Shown: positions 1 through 5,819 of the stretch, one piece after another
How the letters are laid out: the number at the start of each line of letters is the position of its first letter
Position numbering within the stretch: the first letter of the stretch is position 1
Origin: Euryarchaeota archaeon RBG_13_57_23
GTDB lineage: Archaea; Thermoplasmatota; Thermoplasmata; UBA10834
Reading direction: 5' to 3'
DNA length: 5,939 nt
NCBI GenBank assembly: GCA_001800675.1
Contig: MGVW01000002.1
Coordinates: 1-5,939, forward strand
Position numbers and translations under genes: made by a program
Notes under the pieces: model-generated
Told to the model about the DNA's origin: nothing
The model's database searches: none
The model's input: the letters and a program-made list of their open reading frames with translations, nothing else

Positions 1-778
1 GGTACAGAGAGCGCTTTGCGAACGAATGGCTGACCACGCGCTCGTTCGTGAGCTTCTTGTAATCCTCAGCGCTGGTCTCCTTGCCGTTCGAGATGAGGAT
101 CGTGTCGCCGGCGAAGCCGTACTCCTTCTTCGGAGCGTTGACCGACATGAACAGCGACTCCGTCTCGGAGTATGTCGGGTACTCCAGGGAGCCGAACAAC
201 TCGATGACCCTTATAGCGTCAGGGATCAGCTCATGCGACTTCACCTTGATCTCCTCAAGGGCCTTCCTGCTCGGGTACTTCCCGAATCCGCCCACTACCG
301 GGTTCTCGCCATGGACTATCCTGCCGCTGGTGACGGCCATGACGTGGTTCCCGAACTTCTTGAGGCGCAGGGCGCGTTTGACATCGTCCGCGTAGTCGTT
401 CAACATAGCAACGGCGGACGGGTATCCGAGGAAGTCCGGCAGAGCCAGCAGCATCGTGTGCAGTGAGTTGCTCTCGACGTTCTCCCCGAGCATCATCAGG
501 TCTCTCGTCAGCTGGGTCTTCTCGGACGGCTTGATCGCGAGCGCCTTCTCGAGGCCCCTTATGGCTGCGTACCTGTGCGAGAGGGTGCATATGGCGCATA
601 TCCTCGGGATGACATTGAGGTCATCTTCAGGCCTCATGCCCTTCACGAGCTGCTCGATGAGCCTCGGCCCCTCGTGTATGTCCAAGGTGACGCTCTTGAC
701 CTTCTTGCCGTCGAGCGTGACCGTGATGCCACCGTGGCCCTCGACCCTTGCGAGGTTCTCGATGCTTAGCTCCCTCAT
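1..778 (-). CDS. hydA: Group 3b [NiFe]-hydrogenase large (alpha) subunit, N-terminal part, cut by the window edge
   Basis: This is the catalytic subunit that binds the NiFe(CN)2CO centre and splits or forms H2. I translated the open frame by hand from the ATG at 778-776; it stays open for 259 codons to the window edge. Seen in the sequence: the RVEGH motif at residues 11-15, typical of the large-subunit N-terminus, and the L1 nickel-binding motif RICAIC at 59-64 (C61, C64) followed by H68. The second cysteine pair (L2, DPCxxC near the C-terminus) would lie outside the window; family members are about 420-430 residues, so roughly 60% is present. The ATG overlaps the hydD stop as ATGA, and only a weak purine-rich stretch precedes it, so translation is probably coupled to hydD. 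It is last of the four hyd genes seen here. Assignment to group 3b rests on the hydBGDA order. I see no frameshift. Confidence 0.93.
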   Translation of the reverse strand, partial: MRELSIENLARVEGHGGITVTLDGKKVKSVTLDIHEGPRLIEQLVKGMRPEDDLNVIPRICAICTLSHRYAAIRGLEKALAIKPSEKTQLTRDLMMLGENVESNSLHTMLLALPDFLGYPSAVAMLNDYADDVKRALRLKKFGNHVMAVTSGRIVHGENPVVGGFGKYPSRKALEEIKVKSHELIPDAIRVIELFGSLEYPTYSETESLFMSVNAPKKEYGFAGDTILISNGKETSAEDYKKLTNERVVSHSFAKRSLY

Positions 779-1563
779 GCCTTCGCCCCCTTCTTCTCGA
801 TGTCCTTTACCAGCTCGGCCAGTTTCGCCCCTCCGAACTTCCGGAGCTTCTTCATGATCTCGTCGGGGTCGTAGCCCTTCTCCTTCAGGAGCTGGTACTC
901 AGATGATACATTGAGGTCGTCCGTCGGTCCCCAGCAGCCTACGCACGGCAGCCCGAGGGTCGGGCAGATGGCTCCGCAGCCGGCCTTCGTCAGAGGGCCT
1001 CCGCAGAACTTGCCAGCGTAGAGTATGCACGGGTTCTCCTTCCACCTGCACTCGTTGCAGACTGGGAACTGGTACAGATATGGGTGCTTCCCCGCCACGA
1101 GCTTCGAGACCGCGCTGAGGAACTCAGTCTTGTCGATGGGACAGCCCGGGATGTACATGTCGACCTTGACCACGGCATCCAGAGGCTTGGCCTCGTTGGC
1201 CTTCGCCACAGTGATCTTGGCGTTGCCGTAGACCTTCTTGAACCGCTCCTCCCACTTGCCGTCGCCGACCATCATCGCCTGGGGTCCGCCGACGCATGCG
1301 CAGCCGCCTATGGCTATCAGTACCTTGGAGCGTGCCCGGATGTCTATCAGCTTTTTCTCCTGGTGGTCCGTGGAGATAGACCCCTCGACGAACGCGACGT
1401 CCAGCTCGCCCTCGTGGTTGTCGCTCTTGGCCATCAGGAACGAGCGTATCTCGGTGGCCCCGAACAGGTCGACCAGCTGGTCCTCGCAGTTCAGTATCAT
1501 GAGCTGGTCGCCCGCGCAGCCCGTGAATCCGTAGATGCCGACTTTAGGCGACTGTTTTGTCAC
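775..1563 (-). CDS. hydD: Group 3b [NiFe]-hydrogenase small (delta) subunit
   Basis: This Fe-S subunit passes electrons between the NiFe site of HydA and the flavin subunit HydG. It has 262 residues, the usual size for group 3b delta subunits, and belongs to the NADH:ubiquinone oxidoreductase 20-kDa/hydrogenase small subunit family. Proximal-cluster ligand positions are C16 (in FTGCAGD), residue 19, C88 or C90 (in GGCAC) and C141 (in PGCP). Residue 19 is Asp where relatives have the second Cys of CxxC. The C-terminal half has the ferredoxin-like cysteines C169, C172, C179, C187, C196, C200, C207 and C210, enough for two further [4Fe-4S] clusters. The start is GTG at 1563-1561, supported by GGGAGGGG seven bases upstream. 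It overlaps the end of hydG by 20 bases and the start of hydA by 4. There is no signal peptide, so it is cytoplasmic. Confidence 0.95.
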   Translation of the reverse strand: MTKQSPKVGIYGFTGCAGDQLMILNCEDQLVDLFGATEIRSFLMAKSDNHEGELDVAFVEGSISTDHQEKKLIDIRARSKVLIAIGGCACVGGPQAMMVGDGKWEERFKKVYGNAKITVAKANEAKPLDAVVKVDMYIPGCPIDKTEFLSAVSKLVAGKHPYLYQFPVCNECRWKENPCILYAGKFCGGPLTKAGCGAICPTLGLPCVGCWGPTDDLNVSSEYQLLKEKGYDPDEIMKKLRKFGGAKLAELVKDIEKKGAKA

Positions 1564-2446
1564 TTACACCCCTCCCTATGATCTCCTTCATGTGGAGAAC
1601 GTCCCAGTACGAGAACACCGGGCCGTCGATACAAGTATACAGATATTCTATAGCGCAGTGCCCGCACTTGCCGACACCGCATTTCATGCGCCTCTCGAGC
1701 GTCATCAGGATCTGGTGCTTGGGTATGCCCAGCTTGACCATGTGAGGCATCACGAACCTGTACATCGCGGGCGGGCCGCACACGATCCCGAAGGTGTTCT
1801 TGCCGTCCACGGGCCCGAGGTCCTTGAACAGCTCGGTTACGACCCCTACCTTGTACGGCCACTTGCCAGTGTCGTCCTTGTCCACAGCCAGCAGGCAGTT
1901 GAGGTCCTCCCTGTCCTTGAGCTGTACAAACTCCTCCCTGAACAGCATCTCGCCGGGTAGCCTCGCCCCGTGCAAGTATGTCAGTTTGCCGAACTGGTCC
2001 CTGTTATCGAGCACATACAGCAGGAGCGACCTCAGAGGCGCTGCTCCCAGGCCTCCCGCAACTATGAGTATGTCCTTCCCTAGCATCTTGTCGATCGGGA
2101 AGCCGTTCCCGTACGGCCCGCGGATGCCGACCGTCTCGTTCTCCTTGATCCCGTGCAGGGATGAGGTGAGCGTCCCGACGTTCCTGATGCAGAGCTCGAC
2201 CATTCCCGGGCGGGAAGGGGTGGAGCTCAGGCAGAAGGGCGCCTCGCCCTCTCCCATCAGAGACATCATAATGAACTGCCCGGGCTTGTAGTCGAACTTC
2301 AGAGCCTCCTCGACATCGACCGGACGGGCCTGGTAGAAGTTCACATCGTTCGTGAGAGGGTACCTTCGCACGATCCTGAATATCTCAGGCGTGAAAGGGT
2401 TATCCCGGACCTCCCTGTCCTCCAAGACTACGCACATCTTCTTCAC
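1544..2446 (-). CDS. hydG: Group 3b [NiFe]-hydrogenase gamma subunit, FAD/NAD(P)-binding reductase
   Basis: This diaphorase subunit exchanges electrons between the Fe-S chain and NADP(H). From the GTG start it has 300 residues, near the family's usual length. Domains in order: a ferredoxin-reductase-type FAD barrel (about 10-115; flavin-site region PFCLSSTP at 70-77 and GIRGPYGNGF at 107-116); an NAD(P)-binding domain (LIVAGGLGAAP at 127-137, CGPPAMYRF at 223-231); and a C-terminal [2Fe-2S] motif, C256-x4-C261-x2-C264-x7-C272, as in PyrK/dihydroorotate dehydrogenase B. The frame is open far upstream inside hydB, but that extension is a shadow of hydB in another frame. I chose GTG at 2446-2444 because it forms a GTGA overlap with the hydB stop and lies five bases after AGGAGGTG. 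An ATG at 2437, three codons in, is the alternative (297 residues). It lies 14 bases after that Shine-Dalgarno sequence. Confidence 0.94.
   Translation of the reverse strand: MKKMCVVLEDREVRDNPFTPEIFRIVRRYPLTNDVNFYQARPVDVEEALKFDYKPGQFIMMSLMGEGEAPFCLSSTPSRPGMVELCIRNVGTLTSSLHGIKENETVGIRGPYGNGFPIDKMLGKDILIVAGGLGAAPLRSLLLYVLDNRDQFGKLTYLHGARLPGEMLFREEFVQLKDREDLNCLLAVDKDDTGKWPYKVGVVTELFKDLGPVDGKNTFGIVCGPPAMYRFVMPHMVKLGIPKHQILMTLERRMKCGVGKCGHCAIEYLYTCIDGPVFSYWDVLHMKEIIGRGVSDKTVA
1571..1576 (-). promoter_or_regulatory. Shine-Dalgarno of hydD
   Basis: The minus strand reads GGGAGG at 1576-1571, then GGTGTAA and the GTG start at 1563. The core GGAGG pairs with the CCUCC of the 16S rRNA 3' end visible at the right of this window, with seven bases before the start codon. 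This supports the GTG start, which lies inside the 3' end of hydG. Confidence 0.7.
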
Positions 2447-3468
2447 TTGCCCACCTCCTGCTCCTTCAGCGCTTGAGACACAGTCACGACATTGATGTCC
2501 ACGGGACATGTCGCGACGCATCTGCCGCAGCCGACACAGGCGGGCTTGCCGAACTCGCCGATGTACGCCTGCAGCTTGTGAGTGTACCAGAGCCTCAGCC
2601 TGTCGGCCCTCTTGTCCCTGAAGTTGTGCCCTCCGGCGACGAGTGAGTATTCCCTGAACATGCAGCTGTCCCAGAATCGCTCCCTGGTCCCTTCGATCGA
2701 GCCCAGTTCCACCTCGTCCACGACGTTGTAGCAGTTGCAGGTGGGACAGACCATGCTGCACTGCCCGCAGGAGAGACACTTCTCTGCCAGCTTGTCCCAG
2801 ACAGGGCTGCTGTACCCCAGCTCGAAGATGTCGGGCATGCCCGTGAAGTCCAGGTTCGTCTTGTACTGCGTGTTCTTCCATTTCCTGTACTCGGTGTAGT
2901 TGAGGATGTCGTTCTTGTCCAGTGCGCGGCTGAATAGCTCTGGCTTCAGCCTTATCAGGTCGTGGCCCTTGGTCGACCCTACCCAGACGAGATATGACAT
3001 CTTGAGATCAGTGAAGAACAGGTCGAAGCCCTCTGCGATGAAGTCGGTGCCGGTCGCAGTGCACATGCACTTGTCGTCGGGAATGCAGCTGTGCCCGAGC
3101 AACAGCGTCTTCTCGCGCCTCTCCCGGTAGTATGGGTCGTTGTAGGTCTCGAGGAACAGCTTGTCCATGATCACCACACCGTGTATGTCGCACGGGTGTA
3201 TCCCGAAAAGGATCCTCTTCGGTACGTCGCCAGTCCTCTCGACGTATCCGTTCTCGTCGAAGTCGAACATCGTGAACCTCGGCGGGTAGAGGAACTTCTT
3301 CGGCGGTATGATCGTCCTGGTCGCCTTCAGGTCCATCTGCGAGAGCGAGTCGACCTTGGAAAACGATACCTTGCCATCCTTCTTCGTCGGACCCCACAAC
3401 TCTCCCCATTCCTTGACAGCGTCGAGGAAGGTGGAGAGGTCCTCCTTCTTCATCTTCAGAATCATCAT
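2443..3468 (-). CDS. hydB: Group 3b [NiFe]-hydrogenase beta subunit, 4Fe-4S electron-transfer protein
   Basis: This ferredoxin-like subunit belongs to the sulfhydrogenase beta/anaerobic sulfite reductase A (AsrA) family. It has 341 residues, as expected. Seen in the protein: a mid-region cysteine set, HPCD with C93 and then C128, C134 and C136 in GHSC...KCMC, which may hold a further cluster. A C-terminal dicluster ferredoxin region follows: C231-x2-C234-x2-C237-x3-C241-P plus C244 and C246, then C311-x2-C314-x2-C317-x3-C321-P. It is the first gene of the operon and would sit next to HydG in the cytoplasmic complex. The start is the first ATG of an ATG-ATG pair (3468, 3465). The upstream stretch GAGGGAAGAGA gives only a weak ribosome binding site. 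The stop TGA overlaps the GTG of hydG. AsrA of a sulfite reductase is the alternative, but the hydG-hydD-hydA neighbours decide for hydrogenase. Confidence 0.93.
   Translation of the reverse strand: MMILKMKKEDLSTFLDAVKEWGELWGPTKKDGKVSFSKVDSLSQMDLKATRTIIPPKKFLYPPRFTMFDFDENGYVERTGDVPKRILFGIHPCDIHGVVIMDKLFLETYNDPYYRERREKTLLLGHSCIPDDKCMCTATGTDFIAEGFDLFFTDLKMSYLVWVGSTKGHDLIRLKPELFSRALDKNDILNYTEYRKWKNTQYKTNLDFTGMPDIFELGYSSPVWDKLAEKCLSCGQCSMVCPTCNCYNVVDEVELGSIEGTRERFWDSCMFREYSLVAGGHNFRDKRADRLRLWYTHKLQAYIGEFGKPACVGCGRCVATCPVDINVVTVSQALKEQEVGK
2452..2459 (-). promoter_or_regulatory. Strong Shine-Dalgarno deciding the hydG start
   Basis: The minus strand reads AGGAGGTG at 2459-2452, an exact eight-base complement to CACCUCCU at the 3' end of the 16S rRNA in this window. 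It lies inside the last codons of hydB. Spacing is five bases to the GTG at 2446 and 14 to the ATG at 2437, so the GTG is the better start. Confidence 0.75.
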
Positions 3469-3542
3469 GCTATCTCTTCCCTCGTTAGAGCATCACCGTG
3501 TATCCTCGCGGGCTCGGTTCAGAACAAGGCCAGGACCCGCGG

Positions 3543-3582
3543 ATGATCCCACGCTCCAGCGTATTATCCCGAGGTATAAAAA
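3543..3582 (-). promoter_or_regulatory. Candidate hyd operon promoter with operator-like repeats
   Basis: The minus strand has TTTTTATA at 3582-3575, close to the archaeal TATA-box consensus, preceded by GAATG as a possible BRE. By the usual spacing, transcription would start near 3552, giving an 84-base leader before hydB. At that point lies the palindrome ACGCT-CC-AGCGT (3551-3562). It is flanked by direct repeats GGGATAAT (from 3570) and GGGATCAT (from 3550), exactly 20 bases apart, about two helical turns. This could be a repressor or activator site. The TATA call is by eye. Confidence 0.45.
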
Positions 3583-3756
3583 CATTCGGAACACTGATTG
3601 AGAAGATGTTGCTCGCGGACGCCATTTCTTCGATTTTCCTTAGACGGACGTGCGTGCCGATTCTACGAAATTTCGAAAGGACGGTCCGTATTGCGAATTC
3701 CATAGGTCTTCTTCGCTGGTCAAGCAGGGGCTTCCATCGCATTGCGGGTTCGCCGC

Positions 3757-3799
3757 CAATATTGCAATTAACCTCATATATGTCATAGGGCAATGACAT
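3757..3799 (+). promoter_or_regulatory. Candidate Kelch gene promoter with dyad operator
   Basis: CATATATG at 3775-3782 is a TATA-like box about 55-60 bases before the chosen start codon. By the usual spacing, transcription would start near 3800-3806, leaving a leader of about 30 bases. A 20-bp dyad, ATGTCAT (3780-3786), AGGGCA, ATGACAT (3793-3799), has perfect 7-bp arms. It begins inside the TATA box and reaches the expected start site, where a bound repressor would block the initiation complex. Just upstream are the overlapping palindromes CAATATTG (3757-3764) and ATTGCAAT (3761-3768). CATATATG is itself symmetrical and could also serve the minus strand. Confidence 0.45.
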
Positions 3800-3826
3800 T
3801 GGCGTCATCTCAGTCTAAAACTGGAT

Positions 3827-3830
3827 GAGG
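3827..3830 (+). promoter_or_regulatory. Shine-Dalgarno deciding the Kelch gene start
   Basis: GAGG at 3827-3830 lies six bases before the ATG at 3837. The in-frame ATG at 3825 has no such sequence upstream and itself overlaps this motif. A third in-frame ATG at 3846 has only a weak GGGATG upstream. The choice does not change the predicted mature protein. Confidence 0.5.
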
Positions 3831-3836
3831 GAAGGG

Positions 3837-5621
3837 ATGCAAGAGATGTTATTCGGACGAAAGAGTATGATAGCCCTGATGTTGGCCAGCACGCTGGTCG
3901 CATCGCTATTCGCGATGGTCTCTGTGGCGCCAGTTGCAAGTGCGGACCCATACGAGACTCAAACTGTTCTCACGCCACTTGGCGCGGCGCGTTACTCCGT
4001 GGCCTCTGGCTACTATGATGGCAAGTTGCTGATCGCTGGTGGACTCCAGGCGGGATGGCCGCCAGTGAATACTCTGATGATGTATGACGTTGAGACGGAG
4101 GAGACGACCTACGGACCTACGATGACCTATGGATGCGAAGCACCCTACAACGCACAGGCGGCGGACGGAAAGCTATACGTGATAGGCGGCTTCGGCACCA
4201 TGACAATCCTGGACACTGTTCAAGTTTACGACCCTGTCGCCGATGCATGGACCGTCACGGCCAACAGCGCCCCCGAACAGATGGCGTGGGGAGCAGCTGC
4301 GGTCGGTGCTGATGGAATGGTGTACTGCTTCGGTGGCACCCCGTACATGAACTCCACCTTCAGATACAACCCAGCAACAGATTCCTGGACATACATGACA
4401 GACCTGCCCATCCCGGTGAGAGGCGCGGTCGCGGTCACCTACAGCTCCACGGCGATATATGTGATCGGAGGGGCAGATGGCACGCTCACCCCGGTGGACG
4501 CGGTCCAGGTTTACAATCCCGTGACGGATACCTGGAGCTCAGCATCTTCGTTGGCCCACTCGACGGTTCATGCGGCCGCCGCGCTGGCCAAGAACAACCA
4601 CATCTACGTGTTCGGCGGCACTGACGGCGCATTCACCGATGGTCCTGCCTACTCCGACGTGCAGAGGTACGATCCTGTTGATGACGAGTGGGAGATTGTC
4701 GGAGTCGCATTGTCCGATGCTAGAGGCGGATATCCAGCACTCGCGATCGATTCCATCGGAAGGGTCGTTGTCGCTGGTGGTTACAACGGTGTAGTGTCAA
4801 CGTCCTCTGTCGACCTCTTCGCGATGACGGATGTTCCGGAGTTCGACAATCTAGAGATCGTGTCCCCCGCGGACGGCAGCGTCGTGAGCGGAGTGGTCTC
4901 GGTTGAAGCCAAGATATTGAACAGTTGGTTCCTGTGGTTCACGATGGCCGACTTCTATGTCGACGGCGTGTGGCAAGAAGGCGGCGCTAGCGGCTGGCAA
5001 TGGACCTTCTTCTGGGACACCACTGGGCTTTTGGACCAGTCCGTGCACACCCTGAGGGTAAGGGCCTACGCCTCGGACGGAACTATCAAGGAAGACAGAG
5101 CGACGGTGACGGTCTCTGCTCAGTCGGTGGCAGAGAAGGTGGCCGCGATGGAGCAACAGCTGGCCGACGTCCAGGCGCAACTGGTGGATCTGCAGAGTCA
5201 GCTCGCGGTCCACGACGCGAACCTGACCGCGCTCAGCGCCCAGGTCGCCATCCTGCAGGCACAGCTCGCTGGACTGGGGGCGGCGCTCGCTCAAATGGGG
5301 GCTGGGCTCGCTACGATGGGGGCCGAGCAGACCGCAGCGATGGCCGCGCTGAATGTCACGCTGGCCGATCTGCAGACTCAGCTCGACGCCTTCCAGGTGC
5401 AGATCGACCGGATCGAGAGCAAGGCCGACGACGGCGGGACGTTAGGCATGATAACGCTGATCCTCGTGGTCGTGATCATCGTGCTCTTGGCCGTGCTGTT
5501 ACTGATGGGCCGGAAGGAGACTGTGGACCACTATGAGGACCATCACGATCACGTTCATGATGACCATGTTGAGGCCGATCATGATCATGTTCATGATGAC
5601 CATCATGAGGACCACAACTAG
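3837..5621 (+). CDS. Secreted Kelch-propeller/Ig-like/coiled-coil protein with one membrane anchor and a His-rich tail
   Basis: This 594-residue surface protein has no named homologue that I recognise. Numbering is from the ATG at 3837; an in-frame ATG at 3825 would add four residues. Residues 1-36 look like a signal peptide: GRKS, then a hydrophobic run, then APVASA before D37. Residues about 40-330 hold six Kelch-type blades, each with a hydrophobic-GG strand ending near 69, 118, 167, 212, 261 and 315. Most are followed by YxPxxDxW-type segments (such as YDPVADAW and YNPVTDTW); the last is degenerate. Residues about 333-427 resemble a bacterial Ig-like domain (SPADGSVVSG, FYVDG, HTLRVRAYASDG). 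Residues about 430-530 are a Leu/Ala/Gln heptad coiled coil with a Gly/Ala-rich interruption. A membrane helix spans about 537-557, followed by GRKE. The tail holds 12 His. Topology would put the propeller outside and the tail in the cytoplasm. Ligand and role are unknown; adhesion, sensing or metal handling are possible. Confidence 0.9.
   Translation: MQEMLFGRKSMIALMLASTLVASLFAMVSVAPVASADPYETQTVLTPLGAARYSVASGYYDGKLLIAGGLQAGWPPVNTLMMYDVETEETTYGPTMTYGCEAPYNAQAADGKLYVIGGFGTMTILDTVQVYDPVADAWTVTANSAPEQMAWGAAAVGADGMVYCFGGTPYMNSTFRYNPATDSWTYMTDLPIPVRGAVAVTYSSTAIYVIGGADGTLTPVDAVQVYNPVTDTWSSASSLAHSTVHAAAALAKNNHIYVFGGTDGAFTDGPAYSDVQRYDPVDDEWEIVGVALSDARGGYPALAIDSIGRVVVAGGYNGVVSTSSVDLFAMTDVPEFDNLEIVSPADGSVVSGVVSVEAKILNSWFLWFTMADFYVDGVWQEGGASGWQWTFFWDTTGLLDQSVHTLRVRAYASDGTIKEDRATVTVSAQSVAEKVAAMEQQLADVQAQLVDLQSQLAVHDANLTALSAQVAILQAQLAGLGAALAQMGAGLATMGAEQTAAMAALNVTLADLQTQLDAFQVQIDRIESKADDGGTLGMITLILVVVIIVLLAVLLLMGRKETVDHYEDHHDHVHDDHVEADHDHVHDDHHEDHN
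5535..5618 (+). repeat. 36-bp tandem repeat encoding the His/Asp-rich tail
   Basis: Two 12-codon units (5535-5570 and 5571-5606) and a four-codon partial unit (5607-5618) encode EDHHDHVHDDHV, EADHDHVHDDHH and EDHN. The 21-base cores at 5547 and 5583 differ at one position, so the tail probably grew by a recent in-frame duplication. His, Asp and Glu make up nearly all residues, as in sequences that bind Zn, Ni or Co. Confidence 0.85.
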
Positions 5622-5643
5622 GACCGGCGAGACGGAGCAAAAC

Positions 5644-5677
5644 CCTTTCTGAAATCCTTTTCCTTCTCATCATTTTC
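5644..5677 (+). terminator. Pyrimidine-rich terminator candidate after the Kelch gene
   Basis: About 22 bases after the stop codon come CCTTTCT, CCTTTTCCTTCTC and CATTTTC. Archaeal RNA polymerase often stops at such T-rich tracts without a hairpin. A small hairpin, CAGCG-CGTT-CGCTG, follows at 5690-5703. Placement is by eye. Confidence 0.4.
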
Positions 5678-5715
5678 AAAATATGAGCGCAGCGCGTTCG
5701 CTGTTCATGTGATTT

Positions 5716-5728
5716 GAATAAAAATAAG
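5716..5728 (-). terminator. U-tract terminator candidate of the 16S rRNA gene
   Basis: The minus strand reads CTTATTTTTATTC, about 92 bases after the 16S 3' end. This is a typical archaeal intrinsic termination signal and is consistent with a 16S transcript that ends without a linked 23S gene. Confidence 0.45.
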
Positions 5729-5790
5729 GCGATGGTCGTTCGATGACAGGAACGCAGTCTTAGGTGCTTGGAACCCTACCATGGTTTGGT

Positions 5791-5809
5791 GGAGGGGTAG
5801 TGCCCCTCC
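5791..5809 (-). other. Hairpin in the 16S rRNA 3' trailer
   Basis: On the minus strand GGAGGGG-CACTA-CCCCTCC forms a perfect 7-bp stem with a five-base loop, 10 bases after the mature 16S 3' end. It may help precursor processing or stability. Its GGAGG can also pair with the CCUCC of the 16S 3' end, which would be an alternative fold. Confidence 0.5.
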
Positions 5810-5819
5810 GTTGATGCGT

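Larger units (their letters stand above)
3469..3836. other. Divergent intergenic region between hydB and the Kelch protein gene
   Basis: About 368 bases separate two divergent genes and look less G+C-rich than the flanking genes. Both strands have open frames here (107 and 96 codons), but they have no recognisable motifs and overlap the promoter-like elements, so I do not call them. The left part holds a hyd promoter candidate and a leader of about 84 bases. That leader has a 6-bp inverted repeat, CGCGGG at 3507-3512 and CCCGCG at 3536-3541, with a 23-base loop. The middle (about 3600-3755) shows only short palindromes such as CGAAATTTCG at 3666-3675. The right part holds a TATA-like box and a dyad for the Kelch gene. 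I see no tRNA or riboswitch. Confidence 0.6.

Noticed and set aside
26..466. Open frames of 100-170 codons antisense to the hyd genes (for example 26-466, 1084-1581, 1794-2291, 3091-3546)
   Set aside because: They lie opposite well-supported hydrogenase genes, are Arg/Val/His-rich or low-complexity, have no recognisable motif, and are explained by G+C-rich third positions.
2447..2881. A 5' extension of hydG by up to 145 codons into hydB
   Set aside because: The extension is Arg/Gln/Gly-rich and reads a second frame of hydB, where the conserved ferredoxin cysteines are. HydG relatives begin near the GTG at 2446.
3455..3499. A possible C/D-box small RNA around the hydB start (GTGATGC, ATGATGA, CTGA on the minus strand)
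   Set aside because: The box order and spacing do not make a proper C-D'-C'-D set, and the second half is hydB coding sequence.
3485..3808. A 107-codon minus-strand frame in the divergent intergenic region
   Set aside because: No ribosome binding site or known motif was seen, and it covers both promoter-like elements. The overlapping plus-strand frame (3498-3788) fails for the same reasons.
5000..5536. A 178-codon plus-strand frame inside the Kelch gene
   Set aside because: It is a Gly/Arg/Ala-rich shifted frame of the coiled-coil region, whose heptads and following membrane helix are clear in the other frame.
5535..5618. A CRISPR-like or regulatory repeat at the end of the Kelch gene
   Set aside because: The 36-bp period is in frame, has no spacers, and is explained as repeated His/Asp codons.
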